Below are positions 30,801-41,900 of a DNA stretch of 64,000 nt, one piece after another. The translations under genes were made by a program, and so were the position numbers. Source of the DNA: Oryzias latipes (Eukaryota > Chordata > Actinopteri > Beloniformes > Adrianichthyidae); contig NC_019867.2 of the NCBI RefSeq assembly GCF_002234675.1, forward strand, positions 3,056,001 through 3,120,000. The letters are read 5' to 3'. The notes below the pieces were generated by a model. That model was not told where the DNA came from and did not search any database. It was given only the letters and a program-made list of their open reading frames with translations. Numbering within the stretch: position 1 is the first letter of the stretch; each line of letters opens with the position of its first letter.

Positions 30801-33800
30801 GCGCTATATAGTGCACTATGTAGTGCACTATGTAGTGAGTAGGGAAGGAATTTTAATACAACCATTAAGAAAATTCAATATGGCGGCCTCTCCTCAAGGT
30901 GAAAGGTCATCATAACTTTGGATGTGGTTGTATTAATCTTCTGGCTTGGATGTAAAATTTTGTGAAGTTTTCTTTTTGCTCTATTTTCTCCTTTGAAACT
31001 GTAGGTCCAGTGGCCATCCCATAATAATTAAAAAACCTCCTATGGATATCCCCGGGTTACGTGTTCAGGTTTAGTTAGTTGTTTGCTTGTTTTTGCATCA
31101 TTTTTTGATGCTTTTGCCTGCTGGGATGTCAACTTTTTTTTTTTTCCAGACCATGATCATGCTGACTGGATTAATGTGAAATTCCAAGGATTTCTGAAGA
31201 TGAAAGCGCCAACTAGAAGTTGAGATTTTGTCTCTGAAGCTCTTTTTTTGGTTGTTGTTGTGAAGGAGCTGTCCTGGTGGATCAGTACTGCAACCCGCTG
31301 GCCGACGTCACGCTGGACGGCGTCTCCCTGCAGCTGGACGAAATCGGAGAGAAAGTCAAAAAGGTGCTGAGGCTCAAGAGTCCCGCCCACCCCAGCCTAC
31401 GCGCGCTCCAAGGTGGACGTTTTTCCTCTAAACACCAAATAAATCATTGGGTGATCGGTTTTATTAAATGTCAATAGTTTTAAGACAATGTCCCTCAAGT
31501 TTCTGAGAAGTGTGTCCTGTGTGGAGTACAGGTGAGGGCGTCCTGGAGGACTTGGAGCTGCAGAGGCAGGTGCTGTGCGCCCTCAACGCTGTTCTATACG
31601 AGCAGCTGCAATACAAAGGCAATGAGGGTGACTACTACAACCCGCTCAACTCCTACATCCACCAGGTACAGCCTTTCAGCTCCCGCTTTTCTCTCCTGTT
31701 TTCCGCTGAAAACTGTGCAAACGGAGGATCTGCCGTCCACCCAGGTGCTACTTCGCCGTACAGGCATTCCCATAAGCCTCTCTGTTCTCTACATGACGCT
31801 GGCTCGGAGGCTGGGGGTCCAGCTGGAGCCCGTCAACTTCCCCAATCACTTCCTGCTGCGCTGGAGCCAGAGGCCGAGAGGGTACGACGCCAAAACCGTT
31901 CTAGCACCGTGTTTCTGTTGACTGTTTCTGTCCCCTTCAACTTGTTTTAGCCCAACTAAGTTCACAGATTCAATAGCCGTGCAGAATTCTGAGAATTAAT
32001 AATCAAGGAAATCAGTCCAAGTTTGCGCGCCCCTTCGGCCCTCAACAACATCCACTTTCATTATTTTGGCCTGAAATCCCTTTAGTTCTTCCTAAAAATC
32101 ACGACTTATTAAAGACAATGTTTTTTTTTTTTTTATCTATCACCATTTGTCACATTCTTGTTCTGTTTGAATTCTCCTAAAGTTTAGTCTTCAAAGTCTC
32201 GCTCCGACCATCTTTTGATCTATTTTCAAAGCGTTTTCATTGCGATTATGCAGTTTTTAGCCAAAATTCCAGAAACCTGTGACATTTTCTAGAGCATAGT
32301 TTCTGCAGAGCGGCAGGAGTTCATAAAAAATAAAAAAAATCACCTCTGAGTTGTGGGTGAGTCCGATGGCGTGGAGCGACCCCGCCCTTTCGTATCACCC
32401 ATGACCGGGAGCTTTTTGTTTACACTGCCTTACCACTAGCCTACAGCCCCTCACACCCCCAACCTAGCATGATTGGAGCTATGATCCAGCCGTACAGTTT
32501 AGATCCAGATTCCTGCTCGGACGAGGAAAACAAAGACGTTCATGGATCTATTTGTCTGTAAGAAAACACTAATCTAACAAAAATGGTATTTTCGTGATTG
32601 TGCCAGAGCCGGGTCTCGAACCAGCGAGCTTCTGCACCAAGGATTCCCCATGTGTTTCAAAGGAGGCAAAAATCCTGGAATATCTTGAAAAATTCAAGGA
32701 TTTGAAGGACCAAAAGTCACAGCTGGAAAAAGCTGTAAGCTTGTAAAAGTCAAACGTTTTAATAGTTCAATGTTTAATATAGCTGAAAAATTGTAGAATG
32801 AGTGAAGTGCCAAACATAAAGAAATAAAAAGAATCTGGAAAACAATGGGTTGAATGTTTTATAGCAGTCAACCCATTAGTTTCTTTTTTGAATGTGTTAC
32901 AAAACTATCGGATATGAATCAGATAGGAACCAAAACAACACAATCAGGACATCTTAAGAGAGAACCTTAGCCCCTCGCATGCCACCTAAGCAGCTCATGG
33001 GCTCTAATTTCCATCCCCTTGTCTACTGTGACATTGATCATCTATTGATTACTCTCTATTGGAACTCCCGATGACAAAAGCCGCGTTCTGAAGTGGCGTA
33101 AATTGTCCCGTAGGGTTTTGTGTGTGACCTGTGAAGGTCGTTTTTTTCACCTCCTCTGGTGTCCAAACGTTTGTTTGAACTCAATTCTATTTTCTTTCAT
33201 TCACAAATGAAACAAGCACACGTGTGTTTGTGTGAAACCTCCCCTGCAGGAGCCAGGACATCACCGACTTTGTCTACATCGACGCCTTTGGCAAAGGCAA
33301 GCAGCTCACAGCCAAAGAGTGCGAATACCTGATCGGCCACCAGGTGACGGCAGATTACTACAGCTCCATCAGCACCACCGAGGTGCTGCTCCGGATGGTG
33401 GGGAACCTGCTGAATATCGGCAAGAGGGGGTAAGAGACCTGTGTGGAGATGGATGTGGGGCTGAGATCAACTAACCTATCTCATCTTACTATTTCAGAGC
33501 ACTGTGGAGTAAAAAATTTGGAAAATAGTGGGTTTTATTGCTAGGAAAAGTACATTTTTGGTTCAAACTGCCTGATGTGATTCGTGCTTTCTCTCAGGGA
33601 GGGCAACGAGAAATCCTACCAGCTGCTGAGGGATTCGCTGGACCTCTACCTCACCATCAACCCTGACAATGTGCAGTATTTGCTGCTGCAGGCGCGCCTC
33701 TACTTCCACCTGGGAATCTGGCCGGAGAAGGTCTGGATTGTGTTCGTAGGCACTTCTCCCTCCATGATTTCAGCTTGTTAGGCGGTGGCTCAGGTGTTTC

Positions 33801-36379
33801 TTTTTTGTTTCCTAGGTTCTGGACATCCTGCAGCACATTCAGGCGCTGGATCCCTCGCAGCACGGGGCAGTGGGTTACCTGGTGCAGCACACGCTGGAGC
33901 ACATCCAGCACAAGAAGCACCCGGTGACCCCCGAGGTGAAGAGGCGCAGCGCTCCGGAGCACCTGGAGGTCCAGTTCTCAGTCGGCCTCATCATGAAACA
34001 CAAGAGGTACAAGAGAAAAAAACAGAGAGTCTTCAATCCTGCCTGTGAAGTTCTAAATGTTCCACAATCTGCTCCAGGTCGGGTTACAACTGTGTGATTT
34101 ACGGCTGGGACCCGAAATGCACCATGAGCCAGGAGTGGATCACCACAATGAGGGTCCACCAGCTGTCCAGCGGAGCCAACCAACCGTTCTACAACGTGCT
34201 TGTGCAGGACGGCACGTGCCGCTACGCAGCACAAGGTACGACCGTCCGCCGCCGTCAATTTCCGCAGCTGCATGCTGAGAAATTAGGAGGCGGCGATTCG
34301 GAGGAAAGTACAGCTTCAGCCTCAAATGCAGATGAGATAAAATAAAAAATATCACTGAAATAAAAACGCTGGAGTCAGAAAACGGTATCTTTTCTGATGT
34401 TGTGATCTCATCTGCTTTTGGCTTCAGCTCTAGAGGAACTCACGTTTATCCATGTTTCTTTAGGATACATACTTTATTTGGTACAGGAAAATAGAAAACA
34501 ACCTATTGGTCAGTGCATTATTCATACATTAAAATAGTTTACTGAGATCAAACAATAAATAATAAATAAAAGTGCATCCTTCCGTCATTGAAATCAAGAA
34601 ATAATCCACAGAATTTGCAGCTAAATACAAAGTCAATCATTTAAAATAAGGTTACACAATCCTTAAAAGACAAAACAAATCGATCAAATTTTCAGAAAAA
34701 TCGTCAAAAATAAATTGTTGCCTTTTCTTGGAAACTGAATTTTTTTTATTAACCCCACCCACATTCCTAATATGTTCATATTCTGTTATTTTTTTATTCT
34801 GCTTGAGCCAACAAGTCACGGATTACATTTTCACAATACTATGGTAAAAAAATAAATGCACGAGCAACAGGGGGACGCCGATTTTTGCGAGCTCAAGATG
34901 TACAAACCTTTAAAACCAACATTTTTTTTGCCAGGTAGCTTCCCAATGATGCTCGAGGAGTTATTAAGCGGTAGATTAAAATCCCTGGGAGAAGTTTAAA
35001 CCTCAAGTTAGTGGCCTCCTTCGTAGGTCAAAGGTTAACCAATATTCGGTTGTGGTTGTAGACTTAAGCGGGCTGCTTGTGTGAGAAATCTTGTGAAAAT
35101 CGCCTAATTTTGCCACAAGACGGCAAAAAACAAAAGTCTTCATTGGCGGACACTTTATTTTATTCCCTAAAAACGTAAAATCTTCTTATTAAGGCTATTT
35201 TTGCACATGTTGCACGGAGGAAAATTGGTCATACGTGTGAAAAGATTAGAAAACTCTGTGAGAAGCCTGTATATTTCCCCACATATTTGGATCTGTATAC
35301 ATTTAGATTTGATCTAAGTGATAGAACTTGACTTTTACCATCCTGATCGGCTGCTGGGTGTGAATTAAAAAGTGATAATGCACGCCTAAAAAAAGAAATT
35401 CCGGTCACATTGCGTAAATGTTCTGTACCACTGCGCTGGCTTCTTTTAAACAAACTTAGGCTTCATCATGTGGACAAAAACAAGCGGTAAGAGGTGAACT
35501 TCCTCTCCGAACTGATGCTTTATTTAACCCATCGTGACCATCAGCATAAATATCGCTTTCCTTTGCCGCTCCAGTCGAGGTTAAGCGGCGTGTTGTCATG
35601 TGACAAATATTCCGCTTTTTGTGAAAAAAGCGATCCAAATCAAAAAAATAACTAGAATAAAGTACTAAAAACTGGTTGAATATTTATTTATTTCGTAAGT
35701 GACCATGATATAAGCGGCTTACTGGCCTTCGAAGTGTGCATTATCAGCATCGACGCACTTCGCGGAAGCAACCATCCTTCGCCTCACGTGGGATAGTTCA
35801 GGCTTCCGCGGTTTATTTCTGAGAATGCACACTTCGTCGGCCATTAACCTTTACATAAAAAATGTTTTAAGCCTATTAAAAACTTTCAGTGATAACTCCA
35901 AAAGAATATAATATCTGCTTGTGTTTAAATTCACATTTAAGGGACTGGTAGATGCAACACAAAAAAAGGTGAGTCAGTGATGAGCAAAACTAGCTAATAG
36001 AAGGCATTCACATCTGAATTTGTTTGTTCAGACTAATTGAGTTTCTGCATTTTTAGGACCATTTTCTTTTATAGGCTGAGGTTGAATTTGTTTTTCCACT
36101 TTTCCTCGTTGCTCCTCAGAGAACCTGGAGCCACATTCATCTCCGCTGGAGATAGGCCACCCGGAGGTGGGCCGCTACTTCTCCCTGTTTGCTGAAAGCC
36201 ACTACGTTGCCAACGAGGAGCTGCAGACGCGATACCCAGAGGACATGGCGGAGACCCTGGGCACCGTGGAGGAGCTCTACCACAGACTCACTCCGGGCTC
36301 TGAGAGCCAAGCGGCTGCGGCGGCGGCGGCGGCGGCTGCTGCTGCTGCTGCTGCCGCCACAGACCGAAACAGTCACTGA
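27835..36379 (+). CDS. fbxo21: F-box only protein 21, complete, 12 coding exons
   Basis: FBXO21 is a substrate adaptor of SKP1-CUL1-F-box ubiquitin ligases. The exons are 27835-28058, 29259-29394, 29463-29572, 29650-29771, 31266-31412, 31532-31665, 31745-31881, 33250-33429, 33598-33730, 33816-34006, 34078-34235 and 36120-36379. They join in frame to 1932 nt, or 643 aa; the human protein is about 628. Residues 24-75 are the F-box (LTDLPTELLEYILCFPALKH). The middle holds the transglutaminase-like/SirB1-like region (RRTGIPISLSVLYMTLARRL, FPNHFLLRW). Residues from about 493 are the YccV-like hemimethylated-DNA-binding fold (GLIMKHKR, NCVIYGWDPKCTMSQEWI, FYNVLVQDGTCRYAAQENL). The end is ESQ, then 16 alanines, then TDRNSH. 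The start codon has a good context (A at -3, G at +4). Intron 2 is only 68 bp. nf2 lies divergently upstream and tesc follows on the same strand. Identification is secure from full-length resemblance. Confidence 0.96.
28059..29258. other. fbxo21 intron 1
   Basis: 1.2-kb intron. Its 3' part (about 28725-29010) is a family R repeat in minus orientation; the rest is AT-rich with no other feature. Confidence 0.6.
28725..29010 (-). repeat. Family R dispersed repeat with decayed ORF
   Basis: Read on the minus strand it has the module AGGACATAGTTTCTGCAGAG, then a decayed version of the acidic ORF (GGAGCTATCCAGCCGTTCGG, then GACGAGGAAAACAGAGACGT) broken by a frameshift. Next come a CTGCTGCCTGATTCACAACC-type segment and TGTCCTCCATTATCAGAAAA. 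The same order occurs at 60050-60390 and 60960-61290. Confidence 0.7.
30054..30090 (-). repeat. Poly-C / CCCA tract, G-quadruplex motif on the minus strand
   Basis: About 21 consecutive C residues followed by four ACCC units. The complementary strand reads as G3-4 tracts separated by single T, then a long G run. This is the non-template (coding) strand's complement, so the G-rich strand is the fbxo21 template strand. Confidence 0.85.
30426..30871. mobile_element. Family U MITE, copy 1
   Basis: Begins GGCTATGTCCAAATTCCCAC and contains ATAGTGCACTATGTAGTGCA near its other end. It is the inverted counterpart of 56865-57274. It interrupts a family S repeat, so it inserted later. Confidence 0.65.
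31882..33249. other. fbxo21 intron 7
   Basis: Mostly a family R repeat (about 32165-32690). The remainder is AT-rich intronic DNA. Confidence 0.6.
32165..32690 (+). repeat. Family R dispersed repeat, long copy
   Basis: Shows 5' to 3' GACCATCTTTTGATCTATTT, TTTTTAGCCAAAATTCC, CATAGTTTCTGCAGAGCGG, CACCTCTGAGTTGTGGG and TAGCCTACAGCCCCTCACAC. It then carries the shared ORF start (GGAGCT...ATCCAGCCGTACAG, GACGAGGAAAACAAAGACGT). It ends near a sequence with a tRNA B-box-like GGTTCGAGACC on the minus strand (about 32610-32620). Confidence 0.7.
34718..35130. repeat. Family S dispersed repeat, copy 2
   Basis: Parallels 30130-30425 plus 30872-31020: TTTTTTTATTAACCCCACCC, GGATTACATTTTCACAA, GCACGAGCAACA, GATGCTCGAGGAGTT and a GTCAAAGGTTAACC / GTGGTTGTA stretch. 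Unlike copy 1 it is uninterrupted. Confidence 0.6.
35455..35870. repeat. Family T palindromic repeat, copy 1
   Basis: Shares AGAGGTGAACTTCCTCTC, CCGCTTTTTGTGAAAA and the flanking order with 54425-54850. Its 3' half is an imperfect palindrome: ACTGGCCTTCGAAGTGTGCA (35720) faces AATGCACACTTCGTCGGCCA (about 35825), with CGCGGAAGC facing GCTTCCGCG inside. Confidence 0.65.
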
Positions 36380-36870
36380 GCCACGACCACGCGGCCAACT
36401 TCTCGCCAGTCATTACCAGGTCAAGTGTTGGAGAAAGATTGATTTTTTTTTTTTTTTGTTTTGCTGTGTAACATCAAAATACCACGCTGTAGTTGCTGTT
36501 AGGACAAATCTTACCGTGCATGATGCTCATTAGCCTTTTAGGAATCCAGTCGGTGACTTTGAAAACAGAAAAAAAAAGGTAGGAAAAATACCAAAACCAG
36601 AAAACACAACTTCCAGAAACCTGCTTGTGGAAATTTATCAAGACGAGCATCCAGGTGCTGAAGATCCAAGAAAACGCACTTTTTAGTTTCCATCTTTGAA
36701 CAGTTTCCTATCTTCAACATTCCTACAGTATGTTCCCTTTTTATTTCTGTACATTTGCATTACAAGTGAAACATGTACGATGCCACCAGGACCCATGTGT
36801 CTTTTAACAACCAACAGGAAACTTGAAACTGAAAAACTACAAAAAATAAAGTGTTTCAAGGTTTAAAATC
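36380..36870 (+). other. fbxo21: fbxo21 3' UTR
   Basis: From the TGA at 36377-36379 to just past a polyadenylation signal AATAAA at 36845-36850, about 465 nt after the stop. It includes T-rich runs near 36445. The cleavage site is inferred to lie 10-25 nt after the signal. Confidence 0.65.
36845..36850 (+). terminator. fbxo21: fbxo21 polyadenylation signal
   Basis: Canonical AATAAA followed by GTGTTTC, a GU-rich downstream element. Confidence 0.65.
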
Positions 36871-38233
36871 TTCTGTCTTCATTCATTCACTCAAACAAAG
36901 GTGGTTTTTTTTTTTGTTTGTTTAAGATTAGAATTTAAAATTCACAGCAACCGTTTACAAAATGTCATCCATTGTCACAAACATGTAGCTGAAGTTTTTA
37001 CTGTTTTTTCTAGAAACTTCAAAATCTCAAACAGCTAAATGTTGCAGAGCCTTTTGAGTAAAATCTTAAAGAATTCACAAATGGATTTCTGTTTATCATC
37101 ATCTTTTCAGCTTTTTCATTCATTCTAGTTACTATAGTTTTCAAATATTCACTCGATAATTTTCTTTATGGCCTTTCTTTGATCGTTTGGAAGGTTTAAA
37201 CATTTTGAAGCTTTTAGATTTGTGTCCCAATCATTACACTAAAAACAACAAAGCTGATTAAATGTTGATCTGATGAATTCAATATTTTTTTTCCAACAAT
37301 TCTGGACTTTATTTGATCAGTTTGACCTTTAACCTCTCACATTGTGCAGTTGACATCCAGCTTTTGTCTTGGAATTGTTTTCTTCGCCTTTTCGGAGGGA
37401 AATGCTTTAACAGCTTTTCAGCTTTCTAAATGTTTCTTAATGTTTCACCGTGAGAGTGTCTGGACCAGAACCAGAGTTCTACACCTAAAGATGTAGCTGC
37501 AAGGATGAAAGGAACGCCAAAGATGACAAACGTACCATTTGGGAGTTTGTCCCCTCTGGATGGTGCGTCCTTTTACCTCCTGCTCCCCACCTGTTCCACT
37601 TCATAAGGCTTCTTCTTGAAGCATCTCGCTGACGAATCTTTCTCAAACTCTGGATTTTGTCTCCGTGTCTCATCTTTCCACAGCCTCAGTTTCCTGGAGG
37701 GGCCCACCGTCCACTGGGAGGAGCTTCCTAGTCTTGATTTTATTGAATGTTCATAATTTCATCCAAAATCGACTTTTCCTTTTTGAAAGGATTTAGCTGA
37801 GCCTGATATCCCGAAAGCTTCTACTAGATAACCATCATCAGCCATGAAAGTTCCCCAAAGAAAGAGTAGTTCTAATAAACGTTTCATCGATTTCATTGAG
37901 AAATAATTATCAGCAATTTTTTATATTTCTGAAACATTTAAATTAATATACAAATGGATTTTGAAGCAGTTATAAAATAAGTATGGATTAAACTGTTCAA
38001 CTTTACTGGAGCTTAATCATTTTATTTTTAATTCAACAAATACGGAGGAGAAACATCTTCAATTTAAAAATTAGGTAAAGTCTTTTACTATTCAAGCAGG
38101 TAAGACATTTCTTAAGAGTTATATTTTTAAAGATGTAGGAGTGGTTCTCTGTACTTCATAAGTCATAAACGGTAAAAGGTTTTTGTTTGGCAACAATATA
38201 TGGTTTAAAAAAAGGAACATTGATGGATCAAAC
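36871..38233. other. fbxo21-tesc intergenic spacer
   Basis: 1.36 kb of AT-rich intergenic DNA. No gene or clear repeat was recognised. Confidence 0.5.
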
Positions 38234-38775
38234 GTGTCACACAGCCGCTGCGTACATTTCGTGCATGTTTCACAGACAAAAATTGGTCATTCGTGAATAT
38301 ACGAGGAAAGAAGTGAGAAAACTTTACGCTAAATACGAATGAAGCACGTTAAACCCACGGGAAAAATATGAATAAACCTCATAAACCAACGTAGAATCCA
38401 AATCTGAAGCATAAATTGTGCGTAAATTATGTAGTTTAACATACTGTATGTGCGCCGTATATTTATACATATGTGGTACATGGACGGTCTTGAAAAGCCA
38501 CAAATTTGCGTATGCATTTTGCAAAAATTGCATAGGCTTTACGTAATAATTGTGTATAAACTATGCAAATCAAAAAAAAAAAACTAATTCTGAACGGACC
38601 ACAAATTTTAAACAGCTCAAAACTGAATTTACGTGAAGACCCGAAACCCTTGACAGACATCTGCACACTTTGGAGAATGATAAAGAAACACTTCGGTATA
38701 TCACGTATGCATCATGAAGAACCAACATTTCATGCGTGGAAAATGCGCAAAATGTACGCAGTGGCTGCGCGACAC
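38234..38775. mobile_element. Family V MITE, copy 3, upstream of tesc
   Basis: Left end GTGTCACACAGCCGCTGCGT and right end ACGCAGTGGCTGCGCGACAC form an inverted repeat continuing inward for about 35 bp. The interior carries many ACGTAA / TTACG motifs like the other family V copies. It ends 176 bp before the tesc start codon. Confidence 0.8.
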
Positions 38776-38951
38776 GGCAGTAAGAACACTCCTGTTGGTT
38801 ATTTAAGGAAACAACAGGTTGGAATGGCTTTTCCTTTGAGGAACCGGTTTGAACCCCGGTCATGCCTCTCCCCCAGCCGTGCCCCGCCCCGCCGTGTTGT
38901 AGCAGACGCTGCGGGGCTGGAGGCGCAAACAGCCGCCAAGTAAGAAGAATG
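38776..38951 (+). promoter_or_regulatory. tesc: tesc proximal promoter/5' UTR
   Basis: A GC-rich block between the MITE and the start. The GC-box sequence CCCCGCCCC (inverse of the Sp1 site) lies at 38882-38890. There is no TATA box at a clear distance. A tRNA-like GGTTTGAACCCC lies near 38848. Confidence 0.5.
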
Positions 38952-41900
38952 ATGGGAGCCGCCACGACGCGCATTGGACAGCAGGACCCCGAGCTGGTGG
39001 ATAGGACAGGCTGTGAGTGGAAAGAACCTCCAACTCTTTAGCGTTTTATGTCGAAAATATGTTTGAAGTTTGCCTGCTGGAATCTGAGCTGTCCAGAAGG
39101 ACAAGTCCTGCAGAGGAATGCTGATGGCTTCAGGGGGATTGATCCTCCTGAGACGCGCGTCAACGCGCACTTTGCTCCAAAGTCAGAGCACAGCCTTATC
39201 AGCATGACTTTGGACTTCTGTTTTTTTATTACGTTCGTCATTAAGATATCAGCTAAATATAGATTTCTATGCACTCACCTGGCAGGTGTACTTCCGATTA
39301 TTGGTGTTTATTAATTTTGCTCAGCGAGCAGGTTACCCTTGGAGTTTGTGTAAAAAACGGCATTTTTTTCCCCTTCAGCCTTCAGACTTTGCTTTTTTTT
39401 AGTCAATTATGAAAAAGAACATTATGCTGGGCACACTTATAAAACGTTTATTTATTTACTATCCTTTAAAACTCATTGCGATCAACAGCTTTATTGCAAA
39501 GGTGACCTCGCCAAGAGGTCAAGCAGCACGCGCCACAAAACAGCATTTAACATAAAACAATAAGATTGGAATTTTTATATTTTAAAATTTGAACGCTTAC
39601 TGTTCCGAAATGTATAGATGTAAAGCTGTCGTGAGAATGTTAAAGTGCCAGAGATGCAGTACGATTAAAACAGATGAAGTTTTTTTTCTCTGCTACACTA
39701 ATTCTTGACATTTTGGGCCATTTCAATGTTTTTCTGCAGTTTCACCAGAACAGATCAACAATCTCCACAAACGATTTCTGCAGCTGAGTGGAAATAAGGA
39801 CACAATCAGGTAACCTTCTTTTTTTATACAAATAATGTAAGGACAAACGGAAGCTTAAGTGCAGATAAAATAGGATGCTGGCATGCACAACCATAATAAT
39901 AAAAATTATTAATATTAAAAAAGGAACAACATTTTTTTATTTCTCCTGACAGATTAGCCTCACATGCAGTTTTATTTACCTTCTCACATAAGGTCTGATC
40001 ACTTTTACATTCACAATAACATGTTCTCTTTTGTTTGTTTTTGTTATCTGCAGCAGAGAGAATTTGAATGACATCCCAGCTCTGACTTACAACCCAATAA
40101 AAAGTCAAATTATTGAGGCCTTCTTTGACAAAAGGTCGGTATGAACAAACCCTCTCCGTCTGATTCACTGTCAGTTCAAAAGCTTTTTGCACAAAACTTT
40201 ATTCTATTTTGTTAAACTACATCTTTATAGAATGGAGCCCCTAAAGGGGCATGGTAGAAAAAAAATTAAAGTTATAAAAATTATAACTTATAACTTTAAT
40301 GTTATTTTTATACCTTTAATGTTATTTTTTATTATTTTTATTTCTTTTCTTCAATATCCCTTTAGGGGCTCCGTATTACATAAGTTAAATTATTTTAATA
40401 AAAAAAAAAAGGCTTAAAAAATTCCTTGAGAAACAAAACAAAACAAAAACACCTCACTGAGTCGGACCTCACTGAGATTTTCTGCAGAATTAAAGCTACT
40501 TTTCGACTAAAACAGACTTTATTTTTCATTTTCACTGTATGGAAAACTGATGAACTCAATGTCTTGATTTGGACAATTAATGAAATTAAAGACTTTTAAA
40601 AACACCAAATATTGGATTAACTTTAACTGTCTTTGTGTCAAACTGGATTTTATTTGAATGGCAAAAACATTGAACTCCAAAGAAAAACAACAAACTAAAT
40701 AGATGTCGGTGTTTTTGTGTCAGTAGGTCACATATTTATCAAAAAGTGTAAAAAAAACAGGAATTTGTTTCATTGTTCATATGTATGAAAAGGATCCTTT
40801 GACATTCAAATCAGAGATGTTTTTCGTAAAAAAAAATAGTTTGAAGAAAAAAAAAGCAGCATATAAAGGGGGGGGGCACATGTAGCGGAATGGGGTGGGC
40901 AAAACAAAACAAAAGACTTCACCTAAAGATGCCATGCAATACATCTTTGGTCTATTACTTAATTGCCCGATCTTCAGGAAGTTTGCTTTTTGTAGAGATT
41001 GAAATATAAAATGTTTTTCTTTTTATTTGATGTGTGGTTGAGTCGTTAAATTCCTGTTTTGTCCATCTGTGATCCAGGAACCAGCATGACAGTGAAGTGG
41101 GTTCCCTGGAGGAGATAACCTTCGAGCAGTTCCTCATGGTGATGTCCCACTTCCGCCCCCCAACCCTGGAAATGACCGCAGAGGAAAAGCAGGCAATGAG
41201 AAAAGAGAAACTGCGCTGTGAGTGTGTTTTTCCTACGTTTTCCTGCTGCAGACGACGCATGAACTCCTGCAGCCTGTCAGCTGTGGCATGGCTGGGGAGG
41301 GAATGCGACCGGGATACTGTTACAAACAGAAAGGCACGGTGTGTTGCCTCATACCTGCGAGCCACTTTCGGCTTCTTTGTGTTTATTTTTGCTTTCTGTT
41401 ATCACTTATCGGCCTCATTTCAGTCCAAGAATTTGGTCTATTCTACCTAGAAGTACTTCTAGACGACTTTTCTGCTTTTGCAAACACTTCGCATAAAAGA
41501 AAAATCTTAATTTAGCTACGCATGGAGACAATCAGATGCAGTTTTTAGGTGTTGAAATCTCAAGTTGATGACACCTATTCTTGTGCTTATTTCAGTACAA
41601 GAAAAACTGGTCTTTCCGTCTTTCTCAGCACTGGTTTGGTCACTTTGTTTTTTTTAAAAACTACTGTCTGAAGCTGAACATCCTCCTGAAAACGGCCCTC
41701 TAATAAATATCTCAGTATCTTCAGCGATGCTCAGTGCAGAAATCTGCTCCACCGGGGTTTCTCACTCATGAACCTCAAAGTCTAGTGCCATAAACAGACA
41801 TGCATGTCATTGTTGAGAAAAAGTAAATTTAGAAATGGCTCTGGAGATGTGTATCTTTGCAGTTTCCGAGCACACATAGTGGATTCCACATAAGTTATTG

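Larger units (their letters stand above)
29772..31265. other. fbxo21 intron 4 with nested repeats
   Basis: Holds a C-run/G-quadruplex motif (30054-30090) and a family S repeat (about 30130-30425 and 30872-31020). The family S copy is split by a family U MITE (30426-30871). Confidence 0.65.
34236..36119. other. fbxo21 intron 11 with three repeats
   Basis: Contains a family S copy (about 34718-35130), a short family V-like fragment (about 35195-35240) and a family T copy (35455-35870). Confidence 0.6.

Noticed and set aside
31510..31950. 146- and 129-codon open frames over fbxo21 exons 6-7
   Set aside because: They read through the exon 6 donor and intron 6, and overlap the true exons in part in a wrong frame.
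32600..32630. tRNA gene suggested by GGTTCGAGACC on the minus strand
   Set aside because: Only the B-box and T-arm-like part is present; no acceptor stem or anticodon arm could be built. Probably a SINE-like relic.
38840..38870. tRNA T-arm (GGTTTGAACCCC) before tesc
   Set aside because: No matching D-arm or anticodon arm upstream; likely chance or a repeat fragment.
38949..38951. First of two adjacent ATG codons as the tesc start
   Set aside because: It would give MMGAA and block N-myristoylation of Gly2. The second ATG matches the family start, though scanning could use either.
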